A stretch of DNA of 64,000 bases from Neisseria gonorrhoeae (GTDB taxonomy: Bacteria > Pseudomonadota > Gammaproteobacteria > Burkholderiales > Neisseriaceae). Location: assembly GCF_003315235.1 (NCBI RefSeq), contig NZ_QNRU01000005.1, positions 25,021 through 89,020 on the forward strand, read 5' to 3'. Below are positions 51,495 through 61,668 of this stretch, piece by piece. The notes beneath the pieces were generated by a model, which had not been told where the DNA came from, did not search any database, and saw nothing but the letters and a program-made list of their open reading frames with translations. The stretch's first letter is position 1. Every line of letters begins with the position of its first letter. The position numbers and the translations under genes are program-made.

Positions 51495-54245
51495 ATGCTG
51501 ACAAACATTGCCAAGAAAATCTTCGGCAGCCGCAACGACCGCTTGCTGAAACAATACCGTAAATCCGTTGCCAGAATCAACGCGCTCGAAGAACAGATGC
51601 AAGCCCTAAGCGATGCTGATCTGCAAGCCAAAACTGCCGAATTCAAACAACGCCTCGCCGACGGTCAGACTTTGGACGGCATTTTGCCCGAAGCCTTCGC
51701 CGTCTGCCGCGAAGCGTCCCGCCGCGTACTCGGTATGCGCCACTTCGACGTGCAGCTTATCGGCGGTATGGTGCTGCACGACGGCAAAATCGCCGAAATG
51801 CGTACCGGCGAAGGCAAAACCCTGGTCGCCACCCTCGCCGTCTATCTCAACGCGCTGGCCGGCAAAGGCGTGCACGTCGTTACCGTCAACGACTACCTCG
51901 CCTCGCGCGACGCAGGCATTATGGAGCCGCTCTACAATTTCCTCGGTCTGACCGTCGGCGTGATTATTTCAGATATGCAGCCGTTCGACCGTCAAAACGC
52001 CTACGCTGCCGACATTACCTACGGCACGAACAACGAATTCGGCTTCGACTACCTGCGCGACAATATGGTAACCGACCAATACGACAAAGTGCAGCGCGAA
52101 TTGAATTTTGCCGTTGTCGATGAAGTGGACTCCATCTTGATTGACGAAGCGCGCACCCCGCTGATTATCTCCGGTCAGGCAGACGACAACATCCAGCTCT
52201 ACCAAATCATGAACACCGTTCCGCCCCACCTCGTCCGTCAAGAGACAGAAGAAGGCGAAGGCGACTATTGGGTCGACGAAAAGGCACATCAGGTCATCCT
52301 GAGCGAAACAGGTCACGAACACGCCGAACAAATCCTGACCCAAATGGGGCTGCTGGCAGAAAACGACTCGCTGTACTCGGCGGCAAATATCTCCCTGATG
52401 CACCACCTTATGGCAGCATTACGCGCGCACTCGCTGTTCCACAAAGACCAACATTACGTTATCCAAGACGGCGAAATCGTCATCGTTGACGAATTTACAG
52501 GCCGTCTGATGTCCGGCCGCCGCTGGTCCGAAGGCCTGCATCAAGCCGTAGAAGCCAAAGAAGGCGTGGAAATCAAACGCGAAAACCAAACCCTCGCCTC
52601 CATCACCTTCCAAAACTATTTCCGCCTGTACACCAAGCTCTCCGGTATGACCGGTACGGCAGATACCGAGGCTTTCGAGTTCCAAAGCATCTACAACCTC
52701 GAAACCGTCATCATCCCGACCAACCGCCCCGTACAGCGCAAAGACTTCAACGACCAGATTTTCCGTTCCGCCGAAGAAAAATTCGAAGCCGTCGTCAAAG
52801 ACATCGAGGAATGCCACAAACGCGGGCAGCCCGTCCTCGTCGGTACGACCAGCATCGAAAACTCCGAACTGGTCTCCCGCCTTCTGCAAAAAGCCGGACT
52901 GCCGCACAACGTCCTCAACGCCAAAGAACACGAACGCGAAGCCCTGATTGTCGCCCAAGCCGGCAAAGTCGGCGCAATTACCGTCGCCACCAATATGGCG
53001 GGACGCGGTACGGACATCGTTTTAGGCGGCAACCTGAAGCACCAAACCGATGCCATCCGCGCCGACGAAACCTTGAGCGACGAAGAGAAACAGGCACAAA
53101 TCGCCGCACTCGAAAACGGCTGGCAGGCAGAACACGATAAAGTGATGGAAGCAGGCGGTTTGCACATCATCGGTACGGAACGCCACGAAAGCCGCCGTAT
53201 CGACAACCAGTTGCGCGGACGTTCCGGCCGTCAGGGCGACCCCGGATCCAGCCGTTTCTACCTCTCGTTTGAAGACCCGCTGTTGCGCCTCTTCGCACTC
53301 GACCGCGCCGCCGCCATCCTCAACCGCCTCGCCCCCGAACGCGGCGTTGCCATCGAGCACAACCTGCTGACGCGCCAAATCGAAGGGGCGCAACGCAAAG
53401 TCGAAGGCAGAAACTTCGATATGCGCAAACAGGTTTTGGAATACGACGACGTTGCCAACGAACAGCGCAAAGTCATTTACAGCCAGCGCAACGAAATTCT
53501 GACCAGCAAAGACATCGGCGACCTGATGCAGGAAATCCGTTCTGATGCCGTCAGCGACCTCGTGGATACCTATATGCCGCCCGACAGCATGGAAGAACAA
53601 TGGGACATCCCGACACTGGAAAACCGCCTGGCTGCCGAATTCAGGCTTCAGGAAGACATCCAATCCTGGCTGAAGGCGGACAATGCGATTGACGGTCAAG
53701 ACATCAAAGAGCGCCTGATCGAACGTATCGAAAACGAATATGCCGCCAAAACCGAACTGGTCGGCAAGCAGGCAATGGCTGATTTCGAGCGCAACGTGAT
53801 GTTGCAGGCCATCGACAACCAATGGCGCGAACATCTTGCCGCCATGGACTACCTGCGACAAGGCATACACCTGCGCAGCTATGCCCAGAAAAATCCGAAG
53901 CAGGAATATAAACGCGAAGCCTTTACCATGTTCCAAGACCTGTGGAACGGCATCAAATTCCATATCGCCTCCCTGCTTACTTCGGTTCAAATCGAACAAA
54001 ACCCTGTCGCGGCGGTTGAAGAGCAACCCGTCGGCAACATCCAGTCCATCCATTCCGAATCGCCCGATATAGAAGAACTTTTGGGTCAGTCGCAAACCGA
54101 TCTGGTTACCGAAGCCTTTAATCCCGATGGGACGGATTTCAGCCCCGAAGCCTTGGAAGCGCGGGGACAAATCGTCCACCGCAACGACCCCTGCCCCTGC
54201 GGCAGCGGTTTGAAATACAAACAATGCCACGGCAAATTGGCTTAA
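51495..54245 (+). CDS. secA: Protein translocase ATPase SecA
   Basis: 916 residues. Drives preproteins through SecYEG. Walker A region [20 protein letters not shown]-like box [16 protein letters not shown]; motif [11 protein letters not shown]-terminal zinc site [13 protein letters not shown] that binds SecB and ribosomes. Start ATG 51495 after CAGGAATTATTC. A long linker before the zinc tail is neisserial. Terminated by an inverted uptake-sequence pair. Confidence 0.98.
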   Translation: MLTNIAKKIFGSRNDRLLKQYRKSVARINALEEQMQALSDADLQAKTAEFKQRLADGQTLDGILPEAFAVCREASRRVLGMRHFDVQLIGGMVLHDGKIAEMRTGEGKTLVATLAVYLNALAGKGVHVVTVNDYLASRDAGIMEPLYNFLGLTVGVIISDMQPFDRQNAYAADITYGTNNEFGFDYLRDNMVTDQYDKVQRELNFAVVDEVDSILIDEARTPLIISGQADDNIQLYQIMNTVPPHLVRQETEEGEGDYWVDEKAHQVILSETGHEHAEQILTQMGLLAENDSLYSAANISLMHHLMAALRAHSLFHKDQHYVIQDGEIVIVDEFTGRLMSGRRWSEGLHQAVEAKEGVEIKRENQTLASITFQNYFRLYTKLSGMTGTADTEAFEFQSIYNLETVIIPTNRPVQRKDFNDQIFRSAEEKFEAVVKDIEECHKRGQPVLVGTTSIENSELVSRLLQKAGLPHNVLNAKEHEREALIVAQAGKVGAITVATNMAGRGTDIVLGGNLKHQTDAIRADETLSDEEKQAQIAALENGWQAEHDKVMEAGGLHIIGTERHESRRIDNQLRGRSGRQGDPGSSRFYLSFEDPLLRLFALDRAAAILNRLAPERGVAIEHNLLTRQIEGAQRKVEGRNFDMRKQVLEYDDVANEQRKVIYSQRNEILTSKDIGDLMQEIRSDAVSDLVDTYMPPDSMEEQWDIPTLENRLAAEFRLQEDIQSWLKADNAIDGQDIKERLIERIENEYAAKTELVGKQAMADFERNVMLQAIDNQWREHLAAMDYLRQGIHLRSYAQKNPKQEYKREAFTMFQDLWNGIKFHIASLLTSVQIEQNPVAAVEEQPVGNIQSIHSESPDIEELLGQSQTDLVTEAFNPDGTDFSPEALEARGQIVHRNDPCPCGSGLKYKQCHGKLA

Positions 54246-54259
54246 GCGTTTGAACGCAA

Positions 54260-54299
54260 ATGCCGTCTGAACATCCGGTTTCCGGCTTCAGACGGCATT
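54260..54299 (+). terminator. Inverted uptake-sequence terminator of secA
   Basis: GCCGTCTGAA and TTCAGACGGC about 15 bp apart followed by TTTT, 16 bp after the stop. Confidence 0.8.
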
Positions 54300-54389
54300 T
54301 TGCCTGAACCGCCACATCCGACCGCCATTCCGAAAAATCCCGATTTCGTACCGTCCGTACCGAAAACAGACATCCCGTCCCCCCACATC

Positions 54390-56162
54390 ATGATTCCATC
54401 CGACTTCATTGACGAGCTTCTGGCCAAAACCGATATTGTCGGCATCATCGACGAGCAGGTTCCGCTGAAAAAAGGCGGGGCGAACTATATGGCGTGTTGC
54501 CCGTTCCACAAGGAAAAAACACCGTCGTTTTCGGTCAGTCCGACCAAGCAGTTTTATCATTGTTTCAGTTGCGGGGCGCATGGTTCGGCGATTGGTTTTG
54601 TGATGGAACATCAGGGACTGTCGTTTCCGGAGGCGGTTCAGTTCCTTGCCGACCGCGTAGGTATGATTGTGCCTAAAGTGCGCGGGCAGAACGATAATCC
54701 CGAAGTCCGTGCCGAGCGCAAGAAAAAACAGCAGACGCTGGAAGAAACGACGGCGGCGGCAGCTGATTTTTACGCGCAGCAGCTGAAATTCAATCCGGCT
54801 GCGAAAGCTTATTTGGACAAACGCGGCTTGAGCGCGGAAGTCATCGCGCATTATGGTTTGGGCTACGCGCCCGACGGCTGGCAGCCTTTGGCGCAAGTGT
54901 TCCAACCGTATCCGAATACCGCGTTGGTGGATACGGGGATGGTGATTGACAATGAGGGGCGGCATTACGACCGCTTCCGCCATCGGATTATGTTCCCCAT
55001 CCGCAATCCGCGCGGGCAGGTCATCGGTTTCGGCGGCAGGGTGCTGGACGACTCGAAACCGAAATATTTGAATTCGCCCGATACGCCTTTGTTCGATAAG
55101 GGGAAAAACCTTTACGGCTTGTATGAGGGGCGTGCTGCTGTAAAAGAGGCAGAACGGATTTTGGTGGTCGAAGGCTATATGGACGTGGTCGCGCTGGCAC
55201 AGTTCGGCGTGGGCTACGGTGTGGCGGCCTTGGGCACGGCGACGACGGCGGAACACGTCAAAATCCTGATGCGGCAGGCGGACAGTATTTATTTCTGTTT
55301 CGACGGCGACAGCGCGGGGCGAAAAGCGGCTTGGCGCGCGCTGGAAAACGCGCTGCCGCAGTTGAAAGACGACAAATCGCTGCATTTTTTATTCCTGCCG
55401 GAAGAACACGACCCCGACAGCTACATCCGCGCCTACGGCAAAGCGCAATTTGAAGACGCGCTTCTGAATCAAAGCAAGCCTTTGTCGGAATATTTCTGGG
55501 AACACCTTTCAGACGGCATTCATCTCAATACGCAGGAAGGCAAGGCGGAATTGGTGAAAACCAGTTCGCCGCTTTTGGTGCAGATTACCGCACCGGCATT
55601 GGCTTATTTGTTAAAACAACGGCTTAGCGAGCTGGTCGGCATCGACCCCGACAACCTCGCGCAACTGCTCGGACAGGAAGCGCCAAAGCGGCACGTCAAA
55701 CAAAAAAACTACAAACTGCCTCCGATTTCCGTCAAACAGCCCGTTATGCCGACATTGGTGCAACGGCAAATCCGCAGCCTCTTGATAAATCCGGATTGGG
55801 CTGCATATATAGACCTGCCCGATTATCTGGCGTTGGACGGCGATTTCGCCTGCCTTGCCAACCTCGCCGAAACCATTAAAAACCATCCTTCCGTGCCGGC
55901 AACCGCACAGGTTTTGGAACATATGCGCGGTTCGCCCTACGAAGAAACAATCGACCGCATCTTCCGGTCGGCCCTTCAATCGGAAGAAATGGAAGGCGGC
56001 GGCGAAGAAGATTGCGAAAACTTCCAAATCGGCATCAAAAAACTGCTCAATGAGTTAAAATACAGCCAAATTGAAACATTAAAACAAAAAAGCCTGCAAT
56101 CCGGCTTAAATGAAAGCGAGAAAAAACTTTTGCTGTCGCTGCTGACCGCAAAACAAAATTGA
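54390..56162 (+). CDS. dnaG: DNA primase
   Basis: 590 residues. Makes RNA primers at the fork. CHC2 zinc-binding domain (CCPFHKEKTPSFSV, YHCFSCGAHG), TOPRIM core (VVEGYMDVVALAQFGV with Glu, then FDGDSAGRKAAWRAL with DxD-type acids), and a C-terminal helicase-binding domain. ATG 54390 (MIPSDFIDELLAKTDIV) is the family start; upstream in-frame codons are spurious. Precedes rpoD as in the macromolecular synthesis operon; rpsU is absent here. Confidence 0.97.
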   Translation: MIPSDFIDELLAKTDIVGIIDEQVPLKKGGANYMACCPFHKEKTPSFSVSPTKQFYHCFSCGAHGSAIGFVMEHQGLSFPEAVQFLADRVGMIVPKVRGQNDNPEVRAERKKKQQTLEETTAAAADFYAQQLKFNPAAKAYLDKRGLSAEVIAHYGLGYAPDGWQPLAQVFQPYPNTALVDTGMVIDNEGRHYDRFRHRIMFPIRNPRGQVIGFGGRVLDDSKPKYLNSPDTPLFDKGKNLYGLYEGRAAVKEAERILVVEGYMDVVALAQFGVGYGVAALGTATTAEHVKILMRQADSIYFCFDGDSAGRKAAWRALENALPQLKDDKSLHFLFLPEEHDPDSYIRAYGKAQFEDALLNQSKPLSEYFWEHLSDGIHLNTQEGKAELVKTSSPLLVQITAPALAYLLKQRLSELVGIDPDNLAQLLGQEAPKRHVKQKNYKLPPISVKQPVMPTLVQRQIRSLLINPDWAAYIDLPDYLALDGDFACLANLAETIKNHPSVPATAQVLEHMRGSPYEETIDRIFRSALQSEEMEGGGEEDCENFQIGIKKLLNELKYSQIETLKQKSLQSGLNESEKKLLLSLLTAKQN

Positions 56163-56192
56163 CCGGCGGATTCCGCCATCTGTAAACCGTTA

Positions 56193-56275
56193 TGCCGTCT
56201 GAAAAGCATTCACCCCGGCTGCAACAACGACACCTGCAGAACACCCATCCCAAAAAGCCTTCAGACGGCATCAGA
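56193..56275. repeat. Widely spaced inverted uptake sequences between dnaG and rpoD
   Basis: GCCGTCTGAA at about 56193-56202 and TTCAGACGGC at about 56263-56272 face each other 60 bp apart. Too wide for a standard terminator, so dnaG transcription may continue into rpoD. Confidence 0.6.
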
Positions 56276-56348
56276 GTACCCTACTTTGCCACGCCTTCAG
56301 GTGCGTCCAAACGCAAACCGTCGGCATCTTGCCAACAGAAAGCAGACA

Positions 56349-58277
56349 ATGTCCAAAAACCAAAATCACGAAGAATACCAAGACGATGCCCGCCCCCTGA
56401 CGATTGAGGAACAACGTGCGCGCCTGCGCCAACTCATCATTATGGGCAAAGAACGCGGCTACATCACCTACTCCGAAATCAACGACGCACTGCCCGACGA
56501 TATGTCCGATGCCGATCAAATCGACAACATCGTCAGTATGATTTCCGGTTTGGGTATCCAAGTTACCGAACACGCCCCTGATGCGGAAGACATATTGTTA
56601 AGCGACAATGCCGCCGTTACCGACGATGATGCCGTCGAAGAAGCCGAGGCCGCCCTTTCCAGCGCAGATTCCGAGTTCGGCAGGACGACCGACCCCGTCC
56701 GTATGTATATGCGCGAAATGGGACAGGTCGACCTGCTGACCCGCGAAGACGAAATCATCATCGCCAAAAAAATCGAAAACGCCCTGAAAAATATGGTTCA
56801 GGCCATCTCCGCCTGCCCGGGTTCCATTGCGGAAATCTTAGAACTCATCGAAAAAATCTGCAAAGACGAAATCCGCGTCGACGAAGTCGTAGAAGCCATT
56901 ATCGACCCGAATGAAGTATTGCTCAACGAATTGGGCTTGGGGCACTTGGAAACCACAGCACCCGAGAAACCTTCCAACGACAATTCGGACGAAAACGAAG
57001 ACGACGAAGAATCGGAAGAAGATGCGGATGAAATCTCGGCAGCCAATCTCGCCGAATTGAAACAAAAAGTCATCGGCCACTTTGCCCAAATCGAAAAAGA
57101 CTACAAAAAAATGATCGGCTGTTTGGAAAAACACCACAGCCGGCACAAAGACTATCTCGCCTACCGCGACGCGATTGCCAACAAACTGCTGGAAGTCCGT
57201 TTCGCCACCCGGCAAATCGACAGCCTCAGCAGCAGCCTGCGCGGAAAAGTAGAAAACATCCGCAAACTCGAACGCGAAATCCGCGACATCTGCCTCGACC
57301 GCGTCCATATGGAACGCGACTACTTCATCCAAAACTTCCTGCCCGAAATCACCAATCTGCAATGGATTGAAGAAGAAATCGCCAAAGGCAGGGTTTGGAG
57401 CAACGCACTCGACCGCTTCCGCCACGCCATCCTCGAAAAACAAACCGAGTTGGCGGATATGGAAAAAGAAACCCGCATTTCCATCGAAGAGTTGAAAGAA
57501 ATCAACAAAAATATGGTGTCGAGCGAAAAAGAAACCGCAGCCGCCAAACAGGAAATGATTCAGGCAAACTTGCGCCTCGTCATTTCCATTGCCAAAAAAT
57601 ACACCAACCGTGGCTTGCAGTTCCTTGATTTGATTCAGGAAGGCAACATCGGCCTGATGAAGGCGGTCGACAAGTTCGAATACCGCCGGGGCTACAAATT
57701 CTCCACCTACGCAACCTGGTGGATCCGCCAGGCAATTACCCGCTCGATTGCCGATCAGGCGCGTACCATCCGTATTCCGGTACATATGATTGAAACCATC
57801 AACAAGATGAACCGCATCTCGCGCCAACACCTTCAAGAAACCGGCGAAGAACCCGATTCCGCCAAACTTGCCGAACTGATGCAGATGCCCGAAGACAAAA
57901 TCCGCAAAATCATGAAAATCGCCAAAGAGCCGATTTCGATGGAAACCCCCATCGGCGACGACGACGATTCGCACTTGGGCGACTTCATCGAAGATGCCAA
58001 CAATGTTGCGCCGGCCGATGCGGCAATGTACACCAGCCTGCACGAAGTAACCAAAGAAATCCTCGAAAGCCTGACACCGCGTGAGGCAAAAGTCCTGCGT
58101 ATGCGTTTCGGCATCGATATGAACACCGACCACACGCTGGAAGAAGTCGGCAGACAGTTTGACGTAACGCGCGAACGCATCCGTCAAATCGAGGCAAAAG
58201 CACTCCGCAAGCTGCGGCATCCGACAAGAAGCGACCGTTTGAGAAGTTTCTTGGACAGCGAAGACAGCAAGCTGTAA
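56349..58277 (+). CDS. rpoD: RNA polymerase primary sigma factor (sigma-70)
   Basis: 642 residues. Region 1.1 at the N-terminus ([20 protein letters not shown]), region 1.2 ([20 protein letters not shown]), a long non-conserved insert rich in Asp/Glu (about residues 215-250), region 2 ([20 protein letters not shown] and [17 protein letters not shown]), region 3 and region 4 ([20 protein letters not shown]). It is the housekeeping sigma factor. ATG 56349; preceding codons belong to the spacer. A strong terminator follows. Confidence 0.98.
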   Translation: MSKNQNHEEYQDDARPLTIEEQRARLRQLIIMGKERGYITYSEINDALPDDMSDADQIDNIVSMISGLGIQVTEHAPDAEDILLSDNAAVTDDDAVEEAEAALSSADSEFGRTTDPVRMYMREMGQVDLLTREDEIIIAKKIENALKNMVQAISACPGSIAEILELIEKICKDEIRVDEVVEAIIDPNEVLLNELGLGHLETTAPEKPSNDNSDENEDDEESEEDADEISAANLAELKQKVIGHFAQIEKDYKKMIGCLEKHHSRHKDYLAYRDAIANKLLEVRFATRQIDSLSSSLRGKVENIRKLEREIRDICLDRVHMERDYFIQNFLPEITNLQWIEEEIAKGRVWSNALDRFRHAILEKQTELADMEKETRISIEELKEINKNMVSSEKETAAAKQEMIQANLRLVISIAKKYTNRGLQFLDLIQEGNIGLMKAVDKFEYRRGYKFSTYATWWIRQAITRSIADQARTIRIPVHMIETINKMNRISRQHLQETGEEPDSAKLAELMQMPEDKIRKIMKIAKEPISMETPIGDDDDSHLGDFIEDANNVAPADAAMYTSLHEVTKEILESLTPREAKVLRMRFGIDMNTDHTLEEVGRQFDVTRERIRQIEAKALRKLRHPTRSDRLRSFLDSEDSKL

Positions 58278-58281
58278 ACCA

Positions 58282-58316
58282 AAAAACCGCAGGTTTCAAA
58301 TACCTGCGGTTTTTTC
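58282..58316 (+). terminator. Rho-independent terminator of rpoD
   Basis: Stem AAACCGCAGGT / ACCTGCGGTTT with a short loop and T run, starting five bases past the rpoD stop and abutting the cas4 relic. Confidence 0.9.
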
Positions 58317-58979
58317 TTACACAATAAACAACGCTTCCACATATCCCACACTCCCATCCCGTTTCGCCAACAACTCCGGCTGACAGATTTCCACCAGAGA
58401 GCAGGCTTTGCAGCGTTTGCCGTAGTCGGGCGGCGGGGTTTGTCCGCTGTTTAAGAGTTCGCGGACGGCGGCTATAGTTGCGAGGGTTTGGGCGCGTAGG
58501 CCGAGACCTTTGCAAAAATAGTCTGTTAACGAAATTTGACGCATAAAAATGCGCCAAAAAATTTTCAATTGCCTAAAACCTTCCTAATATTGAGCAAAAA
58601 GTAGGAAAAATCAGAAAAGTTTTGCATTTTGAAAATGAGATTGAGCATAAAATTTTAGTAACCTATGTTATTGCAAAGGTCTCAGGCCGTCTGAAAACAC
58701 GACGGGGACACGGTGGCGGGTTTGCATATACCACAGCGCGCCCTCAGAGACGGTTTGCCCCGTCATTTCTTCCAAGCACAAGCCTTGGGCGCAAAGCTGG
58801 ATTTCATCCCCCGGGTCAGGTTTGGGCTTGCCTCGTTTGTATTCCACAGGTTTCAGACGGCCTGTTTTTGTATCCACTTCCACCAAATCCAATATGCCGC
58901 TGATGCCCAGCTTATCCGCCAAAACATGCACTGTCCACTCAAAGCGCACGCCCTTGCACGTTTCCGGATCGCCCGAATC
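58317..58979 (-). pseudogene. cas4: Partial second copy of cas4 (C-terminal two-thirds), MITE-interrupted
   Basis: Translated pieces KGVRFEWTVHVLADKLGISG, DPGDEIQLCAQGLCLEEMTG and CKACSLVEICQPELLAKRDG match the intact Cas4 at 60617 from about residue 59 to the end, at roughly 85-90% identity. The gene has lost its N-terminus, begins directly at the cas1 fragment junction (58979), and is split by a 181-bp MITE at 58503-58683. Cas4 is a RecB-like nuclease that trims prespacers; this copy cannot make a full protein. Confidence 0.88.
58503..58683. mobile_element. IS1106-like MITE (181 bp) in the cas4 relic
   Basis: Inverted ends GAGACCTTTGCAA / TTGCAAAGGTCTC, the terminal repeat type of IS1106 (IS5 family), around an AT-rich core without a transposase. 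A direct repeat AGGCC flanks it, and removing element plus one repeat restores the cas4 reading at AGGCCGTCTGAAAAC. It resembles the neisserial AT-rich repeats. Confidence 0.82.
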
Positions 58980-59317
58980 TTTGCCGCAATGATATTGCAC
59001 GCAATCGGCATGGGACTTTGCTCCGACACCCGATACTGCGCCCGACGCAACAGCACATTGCCGTTCTGCCGCCCCTGAAGCCGTCCCAAATAACACCCGT
59101 TTTCGGTAAAAAACGCCAAATTCACATTATTTTCGCCGCAAAACCCCAACAGAAACGGCGACACAAGCACATTCCCAAAACAGAAAATATGCCCGATGGA
59201 ATGCACCGGTAACTGCGCCACCTTCTTACGCTCCTGCTCCACCACCAGTGTCTCCCGCTCCTTATGCAGATAGCTGCCTTGGGTGGTGATGTAGAGTGTG
59301 TTTTGCAGTTTGCGCAT
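58980..59317 (-). pseudogene. cas1: cas1 (type I-C), N-terminal fragment
   Basis: ATG 59317 starts MRKLQNTLYITTQGSYLHKE, then HSIGHIFCFGNVLVSPFLLG, the beta-sandwich N-domain of Cas1c, up to about residue 112 (IIAAKI). There the sequence switches into a partial cas4 in another frame, so the catalytic helical domain is gone. Cas1 would integrate spacers; this fragment cannot. No cas2 or repeat array follows. Confidence 0.88.
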
Positions 59318-59376
59318 GGGAAAACTCCTTAGGTTTTGACCGTGCTTTTGGGGTTAAACGAGGGGCTAGCTAAAAA

Positions 59377-60000
59377 TTAGATTTTATCTTCTGCCGGATC
59401 AACTTTATACCAATGCTCACGATTTCTTTTACACTCTAATGCTGGTGTAGTTCTTGTTACCCTTCTTTTCTTGCTACCATCAGAATAACGTATATTCTCC
59501 CACTCGATTGGCTTATTATAATATTTCATTTCTCCACCGCACTGTGGACATTGAGAAATACTAATTTTCTCTAGACTTAAACGATGCCCCATACCGCTAA
59601 TAGCATAATTAAAAACTAATGGGTATCTAGTTTGATACTTAGTAATTCTGCGTAATGTAATAGTGATAAGAAATAATACAGCAATAGCTATTAAAATAAA
59701 TATATAAGTATTATTTATTTCACTTTGTATCATAGTTTTACCATTTACTAAATATAATATGGGTTTAACTATACAATTATAAATAGGTAATAGCCCTGCT
59801 AAAGAAATCAGAAAACTAGCCCATGTCAGCCAAGCCATCGTAATGGGGCTTCTCCAAATTGGTTCCGGGGTGTATGTGGCTATTTCGTTTTCATTTATTG
59901 AATTTGGTGTATTTTGAGTATGTACATTATGAACATCACCATTAACTATTTGAGTATTCCCATAAAAATTAGCATTTTTAAAATCATTTTTTTGTGTCAT
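59377..60000 (-). CDS. Unknown membrane protein with zinc-ribbon-like tail, in CRISPR-Cas locus
   Basis: 207 residues, AT-rich gene unlike its neighbours. Residues 8-30 carry a short Asn-rich pattern (FYGNTQIVNGDVHNV); two transmembrane helices follow at about 51-75 and 97-120; the C-terminal part has CPQCGGEMKYYNK and a later Cys (ALECKRNREHW), perhaps a zinc ribbon. No family recognised. It lies between the cas1 fragment and intact cas4, so it was inserted into the locus. A membrane effector role is only a guess from location. Confidence 0.7.
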   Translation of the reverse strand: MTQKNDFKNANFYGNTQIVNGDVHNVHTQNTPNSINENEIATYTPEPIWRSPITMAWLTWASFLISLAGLLPIYNCIVKPILYLVNGKTMIQSEINNTYIFILIAIAVLFLITITLRRITKYQTRYPLVFNYAISGMGHRLSLEKISISQCPQCGGEMKYYNKPIEWENIRYSDGSKKRRVTRTTPALECKRNREHWYKVDPAEDKI

Positions 60001-60141
60001 GTTTTCCTTAGATATCTTGAAACTTCAATAGAATATTATTCAGAATTAAATAATATTAAATATGCCCTGAGGTTAGCTGGTTGGGTAAAACAGCATAACC
60101 CAACCTGTATGTATTGAATCTATTCTATGACAACAAGTATA

Positions 60142-60501
60142 CTAATCGTCTTCTAAACCCAGTCTTTCTCTTTCTTCTCGTATTTCCTCTAAATCATTTT
60201 CACTAAGCTCTCGTTCAAGGTGATAGAATATTATATTTGCATTATCCAGTATTTTATCAATTTCATCTGAATATCTATCTGCAAAATCACCTTCTTCAAG
60301 CTCGTCGATATGTTTCGACAATAAGTCTTGTGGCAAACCGCTTTTTAACCCGAGAAAGTCATCATGAAAAGTATAAACTCGGTCATCATGTCCAATATCC
60401 ACTAAAATATCTACGACATTCTCTACAGTAGGATTTTCTAACTCTAGTTTTTCACCAACATCAGATAGATTGCTAAATTGATGTTCTATATTTCTTGTCA
60501 T
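60142..60501 (-). CDS. Small acidic protein of unknown function, in CRISPR-Cas locus
   Basis: 119 residues, strongly acidic (runs such as HIDELEEGDFADRYSDEIDK and a C-terminal LEEIREERERLGLEDD), no membrane segment. AT-rich gene between intact cas4 and the 207-residue membrane protein, same strand, 141 bp before the latter. An imperfect hairpin (GGTTGGGT / ACCCAACC, 60079-60105) lies between them. Composition resembles immunity proteins and anti-nuclease inhibitors, but I can claim no homology. Confidence 0.6.
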   Translation of the reverse strand: MTRNIEHQFSNLSDVGEKLELENPTVENVVDILVDIGHDDRVYTFHDDFLGLKSGLPQDLLSKHIDELEEGDFADRYSDEIDKILDNANIIFYHLERELSENDLEEIREERERLGLEDD

Positions 60502-60616
60502 TTACGACTCCTTAAAATGTGTAATTACAATTGAGCATGATTGCTCGTTTTCAGAAATTGCGATTAATTTGGAAGATTCAAGTTAATTAACGTAATAGTT
60601 TTTTTCAAATAAAATA

Positions 60617-61267
60617 TTACTCCCCAAACAACCCCTTCACATATCCCACACTCCTATCCCGTTTTCCCAGCAACTCCGGCTGGCAAATCTCCGCCAGCGA
60701 GCAGGCTTTGCAGCGTTTGCCGTAGTCGGGCGGCGGGGTTTGGCCGCTGTTTAAGAGTTCGCGCACGGCGGCGATGGTGGCGAGGGTTTGGGCGCGCAGA
60801 CCGTCTGAAAACACAACGGGGACGCGGTGGCGGGTTTGCATATACCACAGCGCGCCCTCTGAAACGGTTTGCCCCGTCATTTCTTCCAAACACAAACCTT
60901 GGGCGCAAAGCTGGATTTCATCCCCCGGGTCAGGTTTGGGCTTGCCTCGTTTGTATTCCACAGGTTTCAGACGGCCTGTTTTTGTATCCGCTTCCACCAA
61001 ATCCAATATGCCGCTGATGCCCGGTTTTTCCGCCGAAACGTGTACCGTCCGCTCAAAACGCACGCCCTTGTGCGTTTCGGGCTCGCCCGAATCCACCCGC
61101 TCATGCAGTGCCTTGCCCTGCGCGGTCAAACAGTTCTCCGCCCACGCCTGCGCGTTGTGAATCAAAGCACATTGACGCGGGCAGAAGGCGTAGTGTTGCA
61201 GGGCGGAAAGGGGAATCAGGCGCGTATCCTGATTTTCCCTTTGGGTTTCGGTTAAAAGTGCGGTCAT
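60617..61267 (-). CDS. cas4: Cas4 nuclease, type I-C
   Basis: 216 residues, apparently intact. RecB-like nuclease: HYAFCPRQCALIH with the first Fe-S cysteine, GILDLVEADTK and VEYKRGKPK (metal Asp, and the E-x-K motif), QLCAQGLCLEEM (QhxxY-like), and the C-terminal cysteine cluster KRCKACSLAEICQPEL. Cas4 trims and orients prespacers in spacer acquisition. The cas1 partner downstream is only a fragment, so Cas4 has no complete adaptation module here. Start ATG 61267, 6 bp after the PUA-like gene. Confidence 0.93.
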   Translation of the reverse strand: MTALLTETQRENQDTRLIPLSALQHYAFCPRQCALIHNAQAWAENCLTAQGKALHERVDSGEPETHKGVRFERTVHVSAEKPGISGILDLVEADTKTGRLKPVEYKRGKPKPDPGDEIQLCAQGLCLEEMTGQTVSEGALWYMQTRHRVPVVFSDGLRAQTLATIAAVRELLNSGQTPPPDYGKRCKACSLAEICQPELLGKRDRSVGYVKGLFGE

Positions 61268-61273
61268 CTTTTG

Positions 61274-61642
61274 CTACAAACAAAAAATTTTTTCTATCCA
61301 TTCATCTTTATCATATGGACCATGAATACTTTTAAAGCATCCTCTACTTTCAACATTTCTATCTAAATTTTTAACTATCCAATCAACGACACAGATAATT
61401 TTGTTCGTTTCAGAAATAACCCCCTTAACGATTCCAATATGTAAAATCTTAATTTCAGACGATCCTTGACCTTTCATGCGTTTGATTGCAATTCGATCAC
61501 CTACTTGGATTTTTTCTCCTTTTGCAAATTGATCTGGTTGTTGAGAGGATTCCCACTCCAAAACCCAGTAACCATTTTCAACAAAAAATTGATCTTGATG
61601 CCCCTGCCCTCCCCAAGAGGCTCCAACTAGCCAATATTTCAT
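61274..61642 (-). CDS. Stand-alone PUA/EVE-like domain protein inside the cas operon
   Basis: 122 residues. MKYWLVGASWGGQGHQDQFF, QVGDRIAIKRMKGQGSSEIK and the following HIGIVKGVI resemble the small PUA-like (EVE-related) sensor domain found at the N-terminus of McrBC-type restriction AAA proteins, where it recognises modified bases. Here it is separate, 26 bp downstream of cas7 and 6 bp upstream of cas4, on the same strand. A modified-DNA or RNA sensor linked to defence is my inference; it is not a known I-C subunit. Confidence 0.65.
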   Translation of the reverse strand: MKYWLVGASWGGQGHQDQFFVENGYWVLEWESSQQPDQFAKGEKIQVGDRIAIKRMKGQGSSEIKILHIGIVKGVISETNKIICVVDWIVKNLDRNVESRGCFKSIHGPYDKDEWIEKIFCL

Positions 61643-61668
61643 ATCGTTACTCCTGATTTATTGAAAAC

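Noticed and set aside
56838..58220. 460-codon minus-strand open frame over rpoD
   Set aside because: Shadow of rpoD, Phe/Val/Asp-rich from reading sigma-factor codons backward.
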